In this document: in pieces, positions 1 through 7,081 of the stretch
Layout of the letters: each line of letters opens with the position of its first letter
Position numbering within the stretch: position 1 is the first letter of the stretch
NCBI GenBank assembly: GCA_030040755.1
Contig: JASHTC010000194.1
Coordinates: 1-14,814 of the forward strand
DNA length: 14,814 nucleotides
Source: Thermoplasmata archaeon
GTDB lineage: Archaea; Thermoplasmatota; Thermoplasmata; Lutacidiplasmatales; UBA184
Direction: 5' to 3'
The notes under the pieces: generated by a model
The model's database searches: none
Seen by the model: only the letters and a program-made list of their open reading frames with translations
Told to the model about the DNA's origin: nothing
Made by a program: the position numbers and the translations under genes

Positions 1-546
1 ATCTCGACGCAGTCGGACCTCGCGAGCGCCGCGACCGCGGCGTTGGGCACCCTGAAAGGGCCGGTCCATGGCGGGGCCCCGAGCAAGGTTTCGGACATGC
101 TGGACGCGGTCGGGGCGCCCGACCAGGCCGAGGGGTGGGTCGCCGACCGACTGGCGCGCAAGGAGGTCCTGTTCGGATTCGGCCACCGTGCCTACAAGAC
201 GGACGACCCGCGGGGAGTCGTCCTCCATCGCATCGCCCGGGAGGTCGCCGCGCCGGACCGCCTTGGCCTCGCCGAGGCGGTCGAAGCGGCGGGGCTGCGG
301 GCCCTGCGCGCCGCCAAGCCGGGGGCCCGCCTCTTCACCAACGTGGAGTTCTACAGCGCGGTCGTGCTGGAGGCGGTGGGCCTCCCACGCGAGCTGTTCA
401 CGCCGACCTTCGCCGTCGCCCGGACGGCCGGCTGGACCGCGCATGCGCTCGAGCAGGCCGCCGACAATCGGCTGATCCGGCCCGAGATGCAGTACGTCGG
501 CCCCGCGAAGGGGCGAACGTGGCCGCGGCCGCTCCCCGGCCACTAG
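1..546 (+). CDS. gltA: Citrate synthase, C-terminal part (5' end outside window)
   Basis: This is the last 181 residues of a citrate synthase, which condenses oxaloacetate and acetyl-CoA in the cytoplasm as the entry to the TCA cycle. The frame is open from base 1, so the gene begins before the window. Seen directly: the KGPVHGGA motif with the first catalytic His (codon 67-69), the GFGHRAYK motif with the second catalytic His, and the FTPTFAVARTAGWTAH and NRLIRP stretches typical of the C-terminal part. In the third catalytic segment, usually NVDFYS, the sequence reads NVEFYS, so Glu stands where the catalytic Asp is expected. A methylcitrate synthase cannot be excluded from this fragment. 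It ends 21 bases before the convergent dnaK stop. Confidence 0.93.
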   Translation: MSTQSDLASAATAALGTLKGPVHGGAPSKVSDMLDAVGAPDQAEGWVADRLARKEVLFGFGHRAYKTDDPRGVVLHRIAREVAAPDRLGLAEAVEAAGLRALRAAKPGARLFTNVEFYSAVVLEAVGLPRELFTPTFAVARTAGWTAHALEQAADNRLIRPEMQYVGPAKGRTWPRPLPGH

Positions 547-567
547 GCGCGGGCCGGTCGGGCGCGC

Positions 568-2484
568 CTACGGGCCGCCCGGCTGCTTGTCGCCCTCGTC
601 GACGACCTTGAAGTCGGCGTCGACCGGTCCGCTCGAGCTCCCCGCATCCGCGGGGGGCGGGGACGTCGACTCCGGCTCCGCGGGGCCCGGCTCCCCGCCG
701 GTGGGTGCGCCGGCCGGGCCGGACGCGCTCGCGTTCTGGTAGAGCTTCTGGGCGATGGCGTGGAGCGCCTTCGTCAGGGCGTCAATCTGGGACTGGATCT
801 GCCCGGGCGTCGTCTCCTTGGCGTTGATGGCCTCCCGCAGCGCCGCCACCTTGGTCCGCACGTCGGCCGCGTCGCTCTCGGCGATCTTCTCCTTGGAGTC
901 GGTGAGGACCCGTTCGGCCTCGTAGGCGAGCGACTCGCCCTGGTTCTTGGCCGTGACGAGCTCGGCCCGCGTCCGGTCCGAGGCCGCGAACTCCTCGGCC
1001 TGCTTGACCATGTTCTGGACGTCGTCCTTCGAGAGTTTGTTCGCCGCGGTGATCGTGATCCCCTGCTTGCGGCCCGTCGCGAGGTCCTTGGCGGAGACGC
1101 TCAGGATCCCGTTCGCGTCGATGTCGAAGCCGACCTCGATCTGCGGAGTCCCGCGGGGCGCCGGCGGGATGCCGGTGAGCAGGAAGCTCCCGAGCGCCAC
1201 GTTGTCCGCCGAGAGCGGTCGCTCGCCCTGGAAGACCTTGATCTCGACCGTCGACTGGCTGTCCGCCGCGGTCGTGAAAATCTGGCTCTTGCGCGTCGGG
1301 ATCGTCGTGTTCCGCTCGATCAGCTTCGTCGCCACGCCACCCATCGTTTCGAGGCCCAGCGACAGCGGAGTGACGTCGAGGAGGAGGACGTCCTTCACCT
1401 CGCCCGCCAGCACGCCGCCCTGGATCGCCGCGCCGAGCGCGACGCACTCCATCGGGTCGACGCCGCGCTCGATCGGCCGCCCGACGGCCTGTTCGAGGAA
1501 CTTCTGGACGATCGGCATCCGGGTGGGGCCGCCGACGAGGACGATCCGTCCGACCTGGTCCTTGGCGAGCTTCGCGTCCCGGAGGGCCTGCTCGACCGGG
1601 GAGCGGCACCGCTCGATGATCGGGCGGACCAGCTCCTCGAGCTTCGCCCGGGAGAGCGTGACCGCGAGGTGCTTCGGGCCCTCGGAGGTCGCCGACAGGA
1701 ACGGCAGGTTGATCTGGGTCTCGAGGGTCGAGGAGAGCTCGATCTTGGCCTTCTCGGCCGCGTCGCGCACCCGCTGCATCGCCATCTTGTCCGCACGGAC
1801 GTCGACCCCCGAGTCCTTGTGGAATTCGCCGGCGATCCAGGCGGTGATCGCATTGTCCATGTCGGTCCCGCCGAGCTGGGTGTCCCCGCTCGTCGAGAGC
1901 ACCTCGAAGACCCCGTCCCCGAAGTCCATGACGGTGACGTCCAGCGTCCCGCCGCCCAGGTCGAAGACGAGGATCTTCTGGCTCTTGCCGGCCTTGTCGA
2001 GGCCGTAGGCGAGGCTGGCCGCGGTCGGCTCGTTGATGATGCGGACGACGTCGAGGCCCGCGATGGCGCCGGCGTCCTTGGTCGCCTGGCGCTGATTGTC
2101 GTTGAAGTAGGCGGGGACCGTGATGACCGCCTTCTCCACCTTTTCGCCGAGGAACGCCTCCGCATCCCGCTTGATCTTCTGGAGGAGGAAGGCGGACAGC
2201 TGCTGCGGGGTGTACGGCTTGCCGTGGATCGTGTACTTGTAATCGGTGCCCATCTTCCGCTTGAAGGCGGTCACGGTCCCCTCGGGGTTGGAGATCGCCT
2301 GTCGGCGGGCGGGCTCGCCGACGATCAGCTGGCCATCCTTCGTGAACGCGACGTAGGACGGAAAGGCCTTGCCGCCGCCGACCGTCGTCCCCTCGGCGCT
2401 CGGGACGATGACGGGCCGCCCGGCCTCGAGGAAGGCCGCGGCCGAGTTGCTGGTTCCCAGGTCGATTCCGATGATCTTTGCCAT
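568..2484 (-). CDS. dnaK: Molecular chaperone DnaK (Hsp70)
   Basis: This is a full-length 638-residue Hsp70, an ATP-driven cytoplasmic chaperone. The nucleotide-binding domain (about 1-365) has the phosphate loop IGIDLGTSNS near residue 5, the second signature VFDLGGGTLDVTV near 173-185 and the third IVLVGGPTRMP near 314-324. The linker DVLLLDVTPLSLGLE (about 365-379) leads into the peptide-binding domain and a helical lid. The tail has DADFKVVDE followed by a short Gly/Pro extension. The first-quadrant insertion of Gram-negative DnaK is absent, as in Gram-positive and archaeal forms. GGAGAG at 2496-2491 lies six bases ahead of the ATG and supports the start. No grpE or dnaJ is adjacent in the window. 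Archaeal dnaK genes are generally regarded as acquired from bacteria. Confidence 0.97.
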   Translation of the reverse strand: MAKIIGIDLGTSNSAAAFLEAGRPVIVPSAEGTTVGGGKAFPSYVAFTKDGQLIVGEPARRQAISNPEGTVTAFKRKMGTDYKYTIHGKPYTPQQLSAFLLQKIKRDAEAFLGEKVEKAVITVPAYFNDNQRQATKDAGAIAGLDVVRIINEPTAASLAYGLDKAGKSQKILVFDLGGGTLDVTVMDFGDGVFEVLSTSGDTQLGGTDMDNAITAWIAGEFHKDSGVDVRADKMAMQRVRDAAEKAKIELSSTLETQINLPFLSATSEGPKHLAVTLSRAKLEELVRPIIERCRSPVEQALRDAKLAKDQVGRIVLVGGPTRMPIVQKFLEQAVGRPIERGVDPMECVALGAAIQGGVLAGEVKDVLLLDVTPLSLGLETMGGVATKLIERNTTIPTRKSQIFTTAADSQSTVEIKVFQGERPLSADNVALGSFLLTGIPPAPRGTPQIEVGFDIDANGILSVSAKDLATGRKQGITITAANKLSKDDVQNMVKQAEEFAASDRTRAELVTAKNQGESLAYEAERVLTDSKEKIAESDAADVRTKVAALREAINAKETTPGQIQSQIDALTKALHAIAQKLYQNASASGPAGAPTGGEPGPAEPESTSPPPADAGSSSGPVDADFKVVDEGDKQPGGP

Positions 2485-2560
2485 GGTGTTCTCTCCGGCG
2501 GCGGAAGGCGAACGACGCCCCCGGAGCCGCCGATTTACGGGATAAGTAACCCATCACTAC

Positions 2561-2568
2561 TATAAAAA
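2561..2568. promoter_or_regulatory. TATA-like box in the dnaK/HAD divergent spacer
   Basis: The box tataaaaa stands in an A/T-rich island (about 2531-2580) inside otherwise G/C-rich DNA. On the + strand it lies about 30 bases ahead of the HAD ATG at 2597. Read on the - strand (tttttata) it could serve dnaK with a leader of about 50 bases. Shared bidirectional use is inference; dnaK might instead use the neighbouring ttactta or gtaaat segments. Confidence 0.55.
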
Positions 2569-2596
2569 CAGGTCGGGTATTCGCCGGGAGGAGCAG

Positions 2597-3394
2597 ATGC
2601 CGTTTTGTCCCCGGGCTCCCTCGGACCGCGTGGTCCGGTCGTCCTCCGGCGAGCCGTCGGTCGTCTTCTTTGACATGGACGACACGATCTTCGACCACTC
2701 GCTCACCAGCCGGGCGGCCTTGGAGGTCGTCCGCCGGCGCGAGCCCCGGTTGGCGACCCTCTCGCTCGACCGTCTGTGGCGCACCTACCTCGACCATCTG
2801 AGCGCGGCCGACCTGACGCTCGGCTCGGTCGGCCACTCCCCCGCCTTCTACGCGAGGGCGCGGGCCGCCCGGTTCCGCGCCCTCGCCCGCGACGCCGGCT
2901 GGAACTGCTCGGCGGCGGAGGCGCGTGACCTGTCGACCCTCTACCGGAAGGAGTACCTGCGCCGGCGTCGCGCGGTCCCTGGGGCGGTCTCGCTCGTCCG
3001 GCGCGTCGCCCGGTCACGGCCGGTGGGGATCGTCACCAACAATCAGGTGGCCGAGCAGGAGGAGAAGCTGGCGTTCCTCGGGCTCACCCGAAGCGTCGAC
3101 TATCTGATCATCTCGGAGGCCGTCGGCGCCGAAAAGCCCAGCCGGGAGATCTTCCATGCGGCCCTCCGGGCGGCCCGGGCCCGTCCCCACGAAGCCGTGA
3201 TGGTGGGAGACTCCTGGACGAACGATGTGCTCGGGGCTCGGGGCGCCGGGATCCGGCCCGTCTGGTTCAACCGGTTCGGGCGGCCTCGCCCGACGCGGCA
3301 CCGGGTGGCCGAGGTCACCTCCTTCCGCCCGGCCCCGCCGGTCGAACGGGTCCTGCGGCTCGGCCCTCGCCGGAGCGCGCCCCCTACCCGCTGA
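2597..3394 (+). CDS. HAD-superfamily phosphohydrolase (subfamily IA type)
   Basis: This 265-residue cytoplasmic HAD hydrolase most likely dephosphorylates a small metabolite. All four motifs are visible: nucleophile DMDDT (D26, D28, T30) after the strand SVVFF; T147 in GIVTNN; K180 in GAEKPSREIF; and acidic D205/D210 in VMVGDSWTND. The roughly 90 helical residues between motifs I and II form a C1-type cap, as in the YjjG/phosphoglycolate phosphatase group. The first 20 residues are an unconserved-looking extension. ATG 2597 is chosen because gggaggag (2586-2593) precedes it; a GTG at 2630 is the alternative. Substrate cannot be read from the sequence, and the divergent dnaK gives no clear functional hint. 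Confidence 0.87.
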   Translation: MPFCPRAPSDRVVRSSSGEPSVVFFDMDDTIFDHSLTSRAALEVVRRREPRLATLSLDRLWRTYLDHLSAADLTLGSVGHSPAFYARARAARFRALARDAGWNCSAAEARDLSTLYRKEYLRRRRAVPGAVSLVRRVARSRPVGIVTNNQVAEQEEKLAFLGLTRSVDYLIISEAVGAEKPSREIFHAALRAARARPHEAVMVGDSWTNDVLGARGAGIRPVWFNRFGRPRPTRHRVAEVTSFRPAPPVERVLRLGPRRSAPPTR

Positions 3395-3410
3395 GGCTCG
3401 CATCGCGCGC

Positions 3411-3418
3411 ATTATATC
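3411..3418 (+). promoter_or_regulatory. TATA box of a leaderless transcript (M20 gene)
   Basis: The A/T octamer attatatc stands alone in G/C-rich sequence, with its centre about 26 bases before the ATG at 3440. Archaeal transcription starts about that distance downstream, so the mRNA should begin at or next to the start codon. No Shine-Dalgarno sequence is seen before that ATG, which agrees. Confidence 0.65.
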
Positions 3419-3439
3419 GGCTCCCCCGTTCGCCGGGCG

Positions 3440-4636
3440 ATGCCGGGGGCGTGGGAGCCGTGGACGCCATCGGCTCGTCGGGCGCTGCCGGCGATGCGGG
3501 CCTGGCGGATGGCGTTCCACCAGGAACCCGAGCTGTCCCTCCATGAGGAGAAGACGCGGGAGAAGGTCCTCCGCGCGCTCGAGGAGTTGAATATCCCCCA
3601 CCGGACATTCGACGAGGGGTACGGGGTCGTCGGCCTCATCGGAGGGGACCGGTCGGGGCCGGTGGTCGCGCTCCGGGCGGACATGGACGGTCTCCCGGTG
3701 ACGGAGGCCACCGGCCTTCCCTTTGCCTCACGGTTTCCCGGACGGATGCACGCCTGCGGCCACGACGTCCATATGGCGAGCCTGCTCGGGGCGGCCGCGA
3801 TCCTGCAGCGCGCCCCTCGACCGCTCGCCGGACCGGTCAAGCTGATCTTCCAACCGGCCGAGGAGGAGGGGCGCATCGGCGGGGCGCTCGCCCTCATCGA
3901 GCAGGGGTGCCTCGACCGTCCCAAGGTCGATTTCGTCGTGGGCCAGCACGTCATCCCGAGCCTGCCGCTGGGCCAGGTCGGCTGGAAGGCCGGACCGATG
4001 ATGGCCGCGGCCGATGCGTTCCGGATCACGGTCCGGGGGAAAGGGGGGCACGCCGCGACGCCCCATCAGGGGCCCGACGCGGTCGTCGTCGCGAGCGAGG
4101 TCGTGCTCGGGATGCAGGCCCTGGTCAGTCGGGTGGTCGACCCGGTCGAACCGGCCGTGGTGAGCGTCGGCTCGGTGCACGGGGGGACGCGCAACAACAT
4201 CCTGCCGGACGAGGTCGTCCTCGAGGGAACGGTGCGGAGCATGAGCGCGTCGACGCGGAAGCTCCTCGAGGAGGCGTTGCGGCGCCGCGTCCGCGCGATC
4301 GCCGCCAGCCTCGGAGCCCGGGTGCGGATCGAGTACATCGCCGGGTACCCGACGCTCGTCAACGACCCCGAGGTGACCCGGACGGTGGCCGCCACGCTCG
4401 CCCGGGAGTTCGGTCGGGAGGCCGTGGTCGAGATCCCGAAGCCGATGATGGGAGCGGAGGACTTCGCCTGCTACCTCGAGCGCGTCCCGGGCACCTTCCT
4501 CCGCCTGGGCGTCGGGGTCCCGGGTCGGCCGGCGAGCCTGCATTCGGCGACTTTCGCGCCGGACGAGAGAGCCCTTGTCATCGGGGCCGCGACCCTCGCG
4601 GCGGCCGCCGAGGGCCTGCAACGGGGCGTTCCGTGA
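3440..4636 (+). CDS. M20-family metal-dependent amidohydrolase / aminoacylase
   Basis: This 398-residue cytoplasmic enzyme belongs to the M20 amidohydrolase group (HipO/AmaA/CPSA type), which removes acyl groups from amino acids or cleaves small peptides and amides. In order: an N-terminal HQEPELSLHE segment (about 27-36), VALRADMDGLPV (about 76-87, metal-binding D), HACGHDVH (104-111, with C106 and H108), QPAEEEG (138-144, catalytic and metal Glu), GQHV (H170), a dimerisation domain of about 110 residues, MMGAEDF near the end, and a final metal His in SLHSATF. Length is normal. It appears leaderless (TATA at 3411-3418) and overlaps the next gene by GTGA, so the two are probably translated together. 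The substrate is unknown; linkage to a desulfurase gene makes a sulfur-containing acyl-amino acid one possibility (inference). Confidence 0.9.
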   Translation: MPGAWEPWTPSARRALPAMRAWRMAFHQEPELSLHEEKTREKVLRALEELNIPHRTFDEGYGVVGLIGGDRSGPVVALRADMDGLPVTEATGLPFASRFPGRMHACGHDVHMASLLGAAAILQRAPRPLAGPVKLIFQPAEEEGRIGGALALIEQGCLDRPKVDFVVGQHVIPSLPLGQVGWKAGPMMAAADAFRITVRGKGGHAATPHQGPDAVVVASEVVLGMQALVSRVVDPVEPAVVSVGSVHGGTRNNILPDEVVLEGTVRSMSASTRKLLEEALRRRVRAIAASLGARVRIEYIAGYPTLVNDPEVTRTVAATLAREFGREAVVEIPKPMMGAEDFACYLERVPGTFLRLGVGVPGRPASLHSATFAPDERALVIGAATLAAAAEGLQRGVP

Positions 4637-6000
4637 CCCTCGCCGACCGCCGGGCGGACTTCCCGGCGTTGCGGCGCCGGGACGACGGGTTCTCTCCGGC
4701 GTACCTCGACTCGGCGTGCATGTCGCTCGTGCCGCAGGCCGTGCTGGACGCGAGCGTGGCCTACTACACGGATTTTCCCGGGTGCGCGGGCCGCAGCCTC
4801 CATCGGTTCGCCGAGGAGGTCGGTCGACGTTACGAGGAGGTCCGGACGCTCTTCGCCGCGCGGCTCGGGGTCCCGGAGTCGCGGGGCATCGTCTTCGTAC
4901 GCAACTCGACCGAGGCGATCAACCTCGTCGGCCAGGGCCTGGCCTGGAAGGCCGGCGATCGGGTGCTCATCTCGGACCGGGAGCACAACTCGAACCTGAT
5001 CGTCTGGCAGCGCCTGGCGCGCGAGCGGGGCATCCACGTGGAGGTGCTGCCCCTGCCCGACGACGGGACGTTTGACGCCGGGCCGCTCGAGGACCGCCTT
5101 TCCCGCGGGGTCCGGCTCGTGAGCCTCTTCCACACGTCGAACCTCGACGGGAGGACCCTGCCGGTCCGGGAGATTACGGAACGGGCCCACGACCGGGGCG
5201 CGCTGGTCCTGTTCGACGGGTGCCAGGCCGCGCCCCACGCGCCGGTCGACCTCGCCCGGCTCGGCGTCGACTTCTACGCCGTCTCCGGCCACAAGATGCT
5301 CGGCCCGACCGGCACCGGGGTGTTGGCGGCCTCCCCCGGGCGCCTGGAGACCCTGCGGCCGGTGCTGGTCGGGGGAGAGACCGTGGAGTGGAGTACGCTG
5401 ACCGACCACGAGCTCCGTCCGCCGCCGCATCGCTTCGAGGCCGGCCTCCAGAACTACGCGGGCGTAATCGGGCTCGGCGCGGCGTTGCGCTATCTCGCCG
5501 GGCTCGACCCGGACGAGATGCGACGGCACGAGCTCGAGCTCAACGAGCGGTTCACCCGGGCGTTCGAGGAGGAGGGCCGCGTGGGGCTGCTCGGGCCGGC
5601 CGCGGCGCGGGACCGACCGAGCGTCGCCGCCTTCACGCTCGAGGGCGTCGACCCGAACGACGCGGCCCTCTTCCTGGACGAGGGACACGGCGTCCTGGTT
5701 CGCTCCGGTCGCCACTGTGTGCACTCCTGGTATGCGGAGCGCGGGATCCCGGGGAACGTGCGGGCCTCGTTCTACCTCTACAACTCGCGGGCGGACGTGG
5801 AGGCGCTCATCGCGGGCGTCCGCGAGCTGCTCGAGCGGGTCCCGCTCAGCGGTACATCGGCTGGGGCGTCGGCGCCCCGCTCTCCTTCGTCGTCCGGTCG
5901 GCCGCGTGCCGCTGGATCGACAGGAGTTGCTGCTCGATCCGCTCGGCCTCCGCGTAGAGCGGCACGGCGTCGAGCGGTGTCCGCAGCAGGATCGCGTTGA
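4633..6000 (+). CDS. Cysteine desulfurase, SufS/CsdA type (aminotransferase class V)
   Basis: This PLP enzyme should release sulfane sulfur from cysteine for Fe-S cluster or tRNA thiolation pathways. Seen: NSTEAINLV (91-99), REHNSN (116-121), LFDGCQAAPH with D195, the PLP lysine K221 in VSGHKMLGPTGTG, FEAGLQNYAG (SufS group has FEAGTPN), and RSGRHC with the persulfide Cys at 362, followed by VRASFYLYN. GTG 4633 overlaps the M20 stop as GTGA. Family homology ends near residue 404 (about base 5845), but the frame stays open to 6000, adding about 50 Ser/Arg/Ala/Pro-rich residues antisense to the PAC2 gene. That tail looks like read-through of antisense sequence, not a domain. No sufB/C/D is in the window. 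A selenocysteine lyase-like role is an alternative. Confidence 0.87.
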   Translation: MTLADRRADFPALRRRDDGFSPAYLDSACMSLVPQAVLDASVAYYTDFPGCAGRSLHRFAEEVGRRYEEVRTLFAARLGVPESRGIVFVRNSTEAINLVGQGLAWKAGDRVLISDREHNSNLIVWQRLARERGIHVEVLPLPDDGTFDAGPLEDRLSRGVRLVSLFHTSNLDGRTLPVREITERAHDRGALVLFDGCQAAPHAPVDLARLGVDFYAVSGHKMLGPTGTGVLAASPGRLETLRPVLVGGETVEWSTLTDHELRPPPHRFEAGLQNYAGVIGLGAALRYLAGLDPDEMRRHELELNERFTRAFEEEGRVGLLGPAAARDRPSVAAFTLEGVDPNDAALFLDEGHGVLVRSGRHCVHSWYAERGIPGNVRASFYLYNSRADVEALIAGVRELLERVPLSGTSAGASAPRSPSSSGRPRAAGSTGVAARSARPPRRAARRRAVSAAGSR

Positions 6001-6661
6001 TCGTCTCGATCACCTTGGCCGCGGCCCGCGCGTCGGGGTAGTCGGCCTGCGCCTCGGCCAGGAACGTCAGCACGTCGAACCCCCGCCGCCGGCCCTCGTT
6101 CAGGAGGACGCCCGCGATCCCCGTGATGACCCCCTCGGCGAACGGGATCATGTTCGGCTCGATGTACAGCTCCCGGGCCTTCCGGGTGCTCGCGACGCCG
6201 TAGACCTTCACGTCGTTGAGGCGGGGTCCCCGCCCTTTCCCGGCCCGGTGCGGGTCGGCCTCGACCACGAGCCCCTCGGGGGAGACGAGCAGCGAGCACC
6301 GCTGCTCCTGGGTCCAGTCGAGGATGGCCGTGGCCAGCGGGTGGATGACGGCCGGCGCGGGGTGGAACTCCGAGACGAAGGCGACGATCTTGTCGGCCCC
6401 GCGTCCCATCCGGTCCGCCGGCGGGTGGCCGGCGTAGATCCGCACGGGGTGCTGCGGGTTCCCGTTCCGGATGAGGGAGACCGTCGGGAACGCGGGTGAC
6501 TCGACGATGCCGATCTGCTCCATCTCGAGCGTGTCGATGAGGTAGTTCGCGACGATCGAACTCACGAGGCCCACGGACGGGAAGCCGTCGATGACGATCG
6601 CGCCCTCGACGTCGACGCGCTTGATCTCGTAGATCTTGACCTGGTCCGGGACCATCGTCAT
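5846..6661 (-). CDS. PAC2-family proteasome assembly chaperone homolog with C-terminal HbYX-like tail
   Basis: This 271-residue protein belongs to the PAC2 family, related to eukaryotic proteasome assembly chaperones and archaeal PbaA/PbaB. Recognised by the N-terminal strand VEGAIVIDGFPSVGLVSSIVANYLI (about 18-42, cited as its VDGFPSVG-like core), the segment ESPAFPTVSLI, and EGVITGIAGVLLNEGRRRG (about 190-208). A charged C-terminal helix follows and the protein ends Met-Tyr-Arg. That is a hydrophobic-Tyr-X tail, the signature by which PbaB and proteasome activators dock in 20S alpha-ring pockets. ATG 6661 starts two bases after the stop of the upstream gene; GGAGAGG (6679-6673) precedes it by 11 bases, favouring it over ATG 6655. 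Its last 155 bases are overlapped antisense by the desulfurase frame. Confidence 0.87.
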   Translation of the reverse strand: MTMVPDQVKIYEIKRVDVEGAIVIDGFPSVGLVSSIVANYLIDTLEMEQIGIVESPAFPTVSLIRNGNPQHPVRIYAGHPPADRMGRGADKIVAFVSEFHPAPAVIHPLATAILDWTQEQRCSLLVSPEGLVVEADPHRAGKGRGPRLNDVKVYGVASTRKARELYIEPNMIPFAEGVITGIAGVLLNEGRRRGFDVLTFLAEAQADYPDARAAAKVIETINAILLRTPLDAVPLYAEAERIEQQLLSIQRHAADRTTKESGAPTPQPMYR

Positions 6662-6663
6662 CG

Positions 6664-7020
6664 CTAGAGAGACCTCTCCGCGATGTTCCCGAGCTCCTTG
6701 GACACGAGCTGGACGATGTCCTCCGTGAGCGCCCGCCGGACCTCCTCCGGCAGCGCGGAGAGGCCGAGCCGCGCCGTGGCCGTACCGACCCGGAGGACGG
6801 CCGCGTACTCCCGGGCGCGGGCTTCGAGGAGGTCCCGCACCGCGTCCCGGAGGTCCTGCTGCAGCTTCGGGTTCTCGAGGAGCGTCTTCTCCAGATGGCG
6901 CCGGATCTCGTCCTTGACGATGTCCCGCGTCGCCTCGCGGACGAGCTCCTCCGGTCGCAGGAGGTCGCGCGCGCTCTTGACCATCAGGTCGATCGGTTCG
7001 CCCGAGGGTTCGTCCGCCAT
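6664..7020 (-). CDS. Small helical protein of unknown function, cotranscribed with PAC2 gene
   Basis: I do not recognise this 118-residue protein. It has no signal peptide, membrane segment or cysteine, and is dominated by charged amphipathic helices. Residues about 22-75 are rich in Glu, Arg and Leu (LLRPEELVREATRDIVKDE, then a DLRDAVRDLLEARARE helix) and could form a coiled coil. A second helical block lies at 90-115. The stop is two bases from the PAC2 start, so the pair forms an operon, which suggests but does not prove a role with the PAC2 protein. ATG 7020 has no Shine-Dalgarno sequence; the upstream bases are pyrimidine-rich, and a TATA-like cttatcc on this strand sits at the distance of a leaderless start. 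Confidence 0.78.
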   Translation of the reverse strand: MADEPSGEPIDLMVKSARDLLRPEELVREATRDIVKDEIRRHLEKTLLENPKLQQDLRDAVRDLLEARAREYAAVLRVGTATARLGLSALPEEVRRALTEDIVQLVSKELGNIAERSL

Positions 7021-7043
7021 CGGGCGCGGGAGCGGGAGGAGGG

Positions 7044-7050
7044 GGATAAG
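7044..7050 (-). promoter_or_regulatory. Candidate TATA box for the 118-residue/PAC2 operon
   Basis: Read on the - strand, aaaacccttatccc contains a TATA-like cttatcc centred about 27 bases upstream of the ATG at 7020. It is the only A/T-rich spot in the 61-base spacer after the MerB-like gene. The spacing fits a leaderless mRNA. Confidence 0.45.
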
Positions 7051-7081
7051 GGTTTTCCGAACCGGGAGAGCGTCCGGAAAC

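Noticed and set aside
760..2565. A 601-codon open frame antisense to dnaK
   Set aside because: High-G+C shadow. The translation is rich in Arg/Asp/Leu/Gly without domains, while the opposite strand encodes a complete DnaK.
3907..4632. Upstream extension of the desulfurase frame
   Set aside because: It overlaps the M20 gene and has Arg/Gly/Asp-rich shadow composition. Homology begins after GTG 4633.
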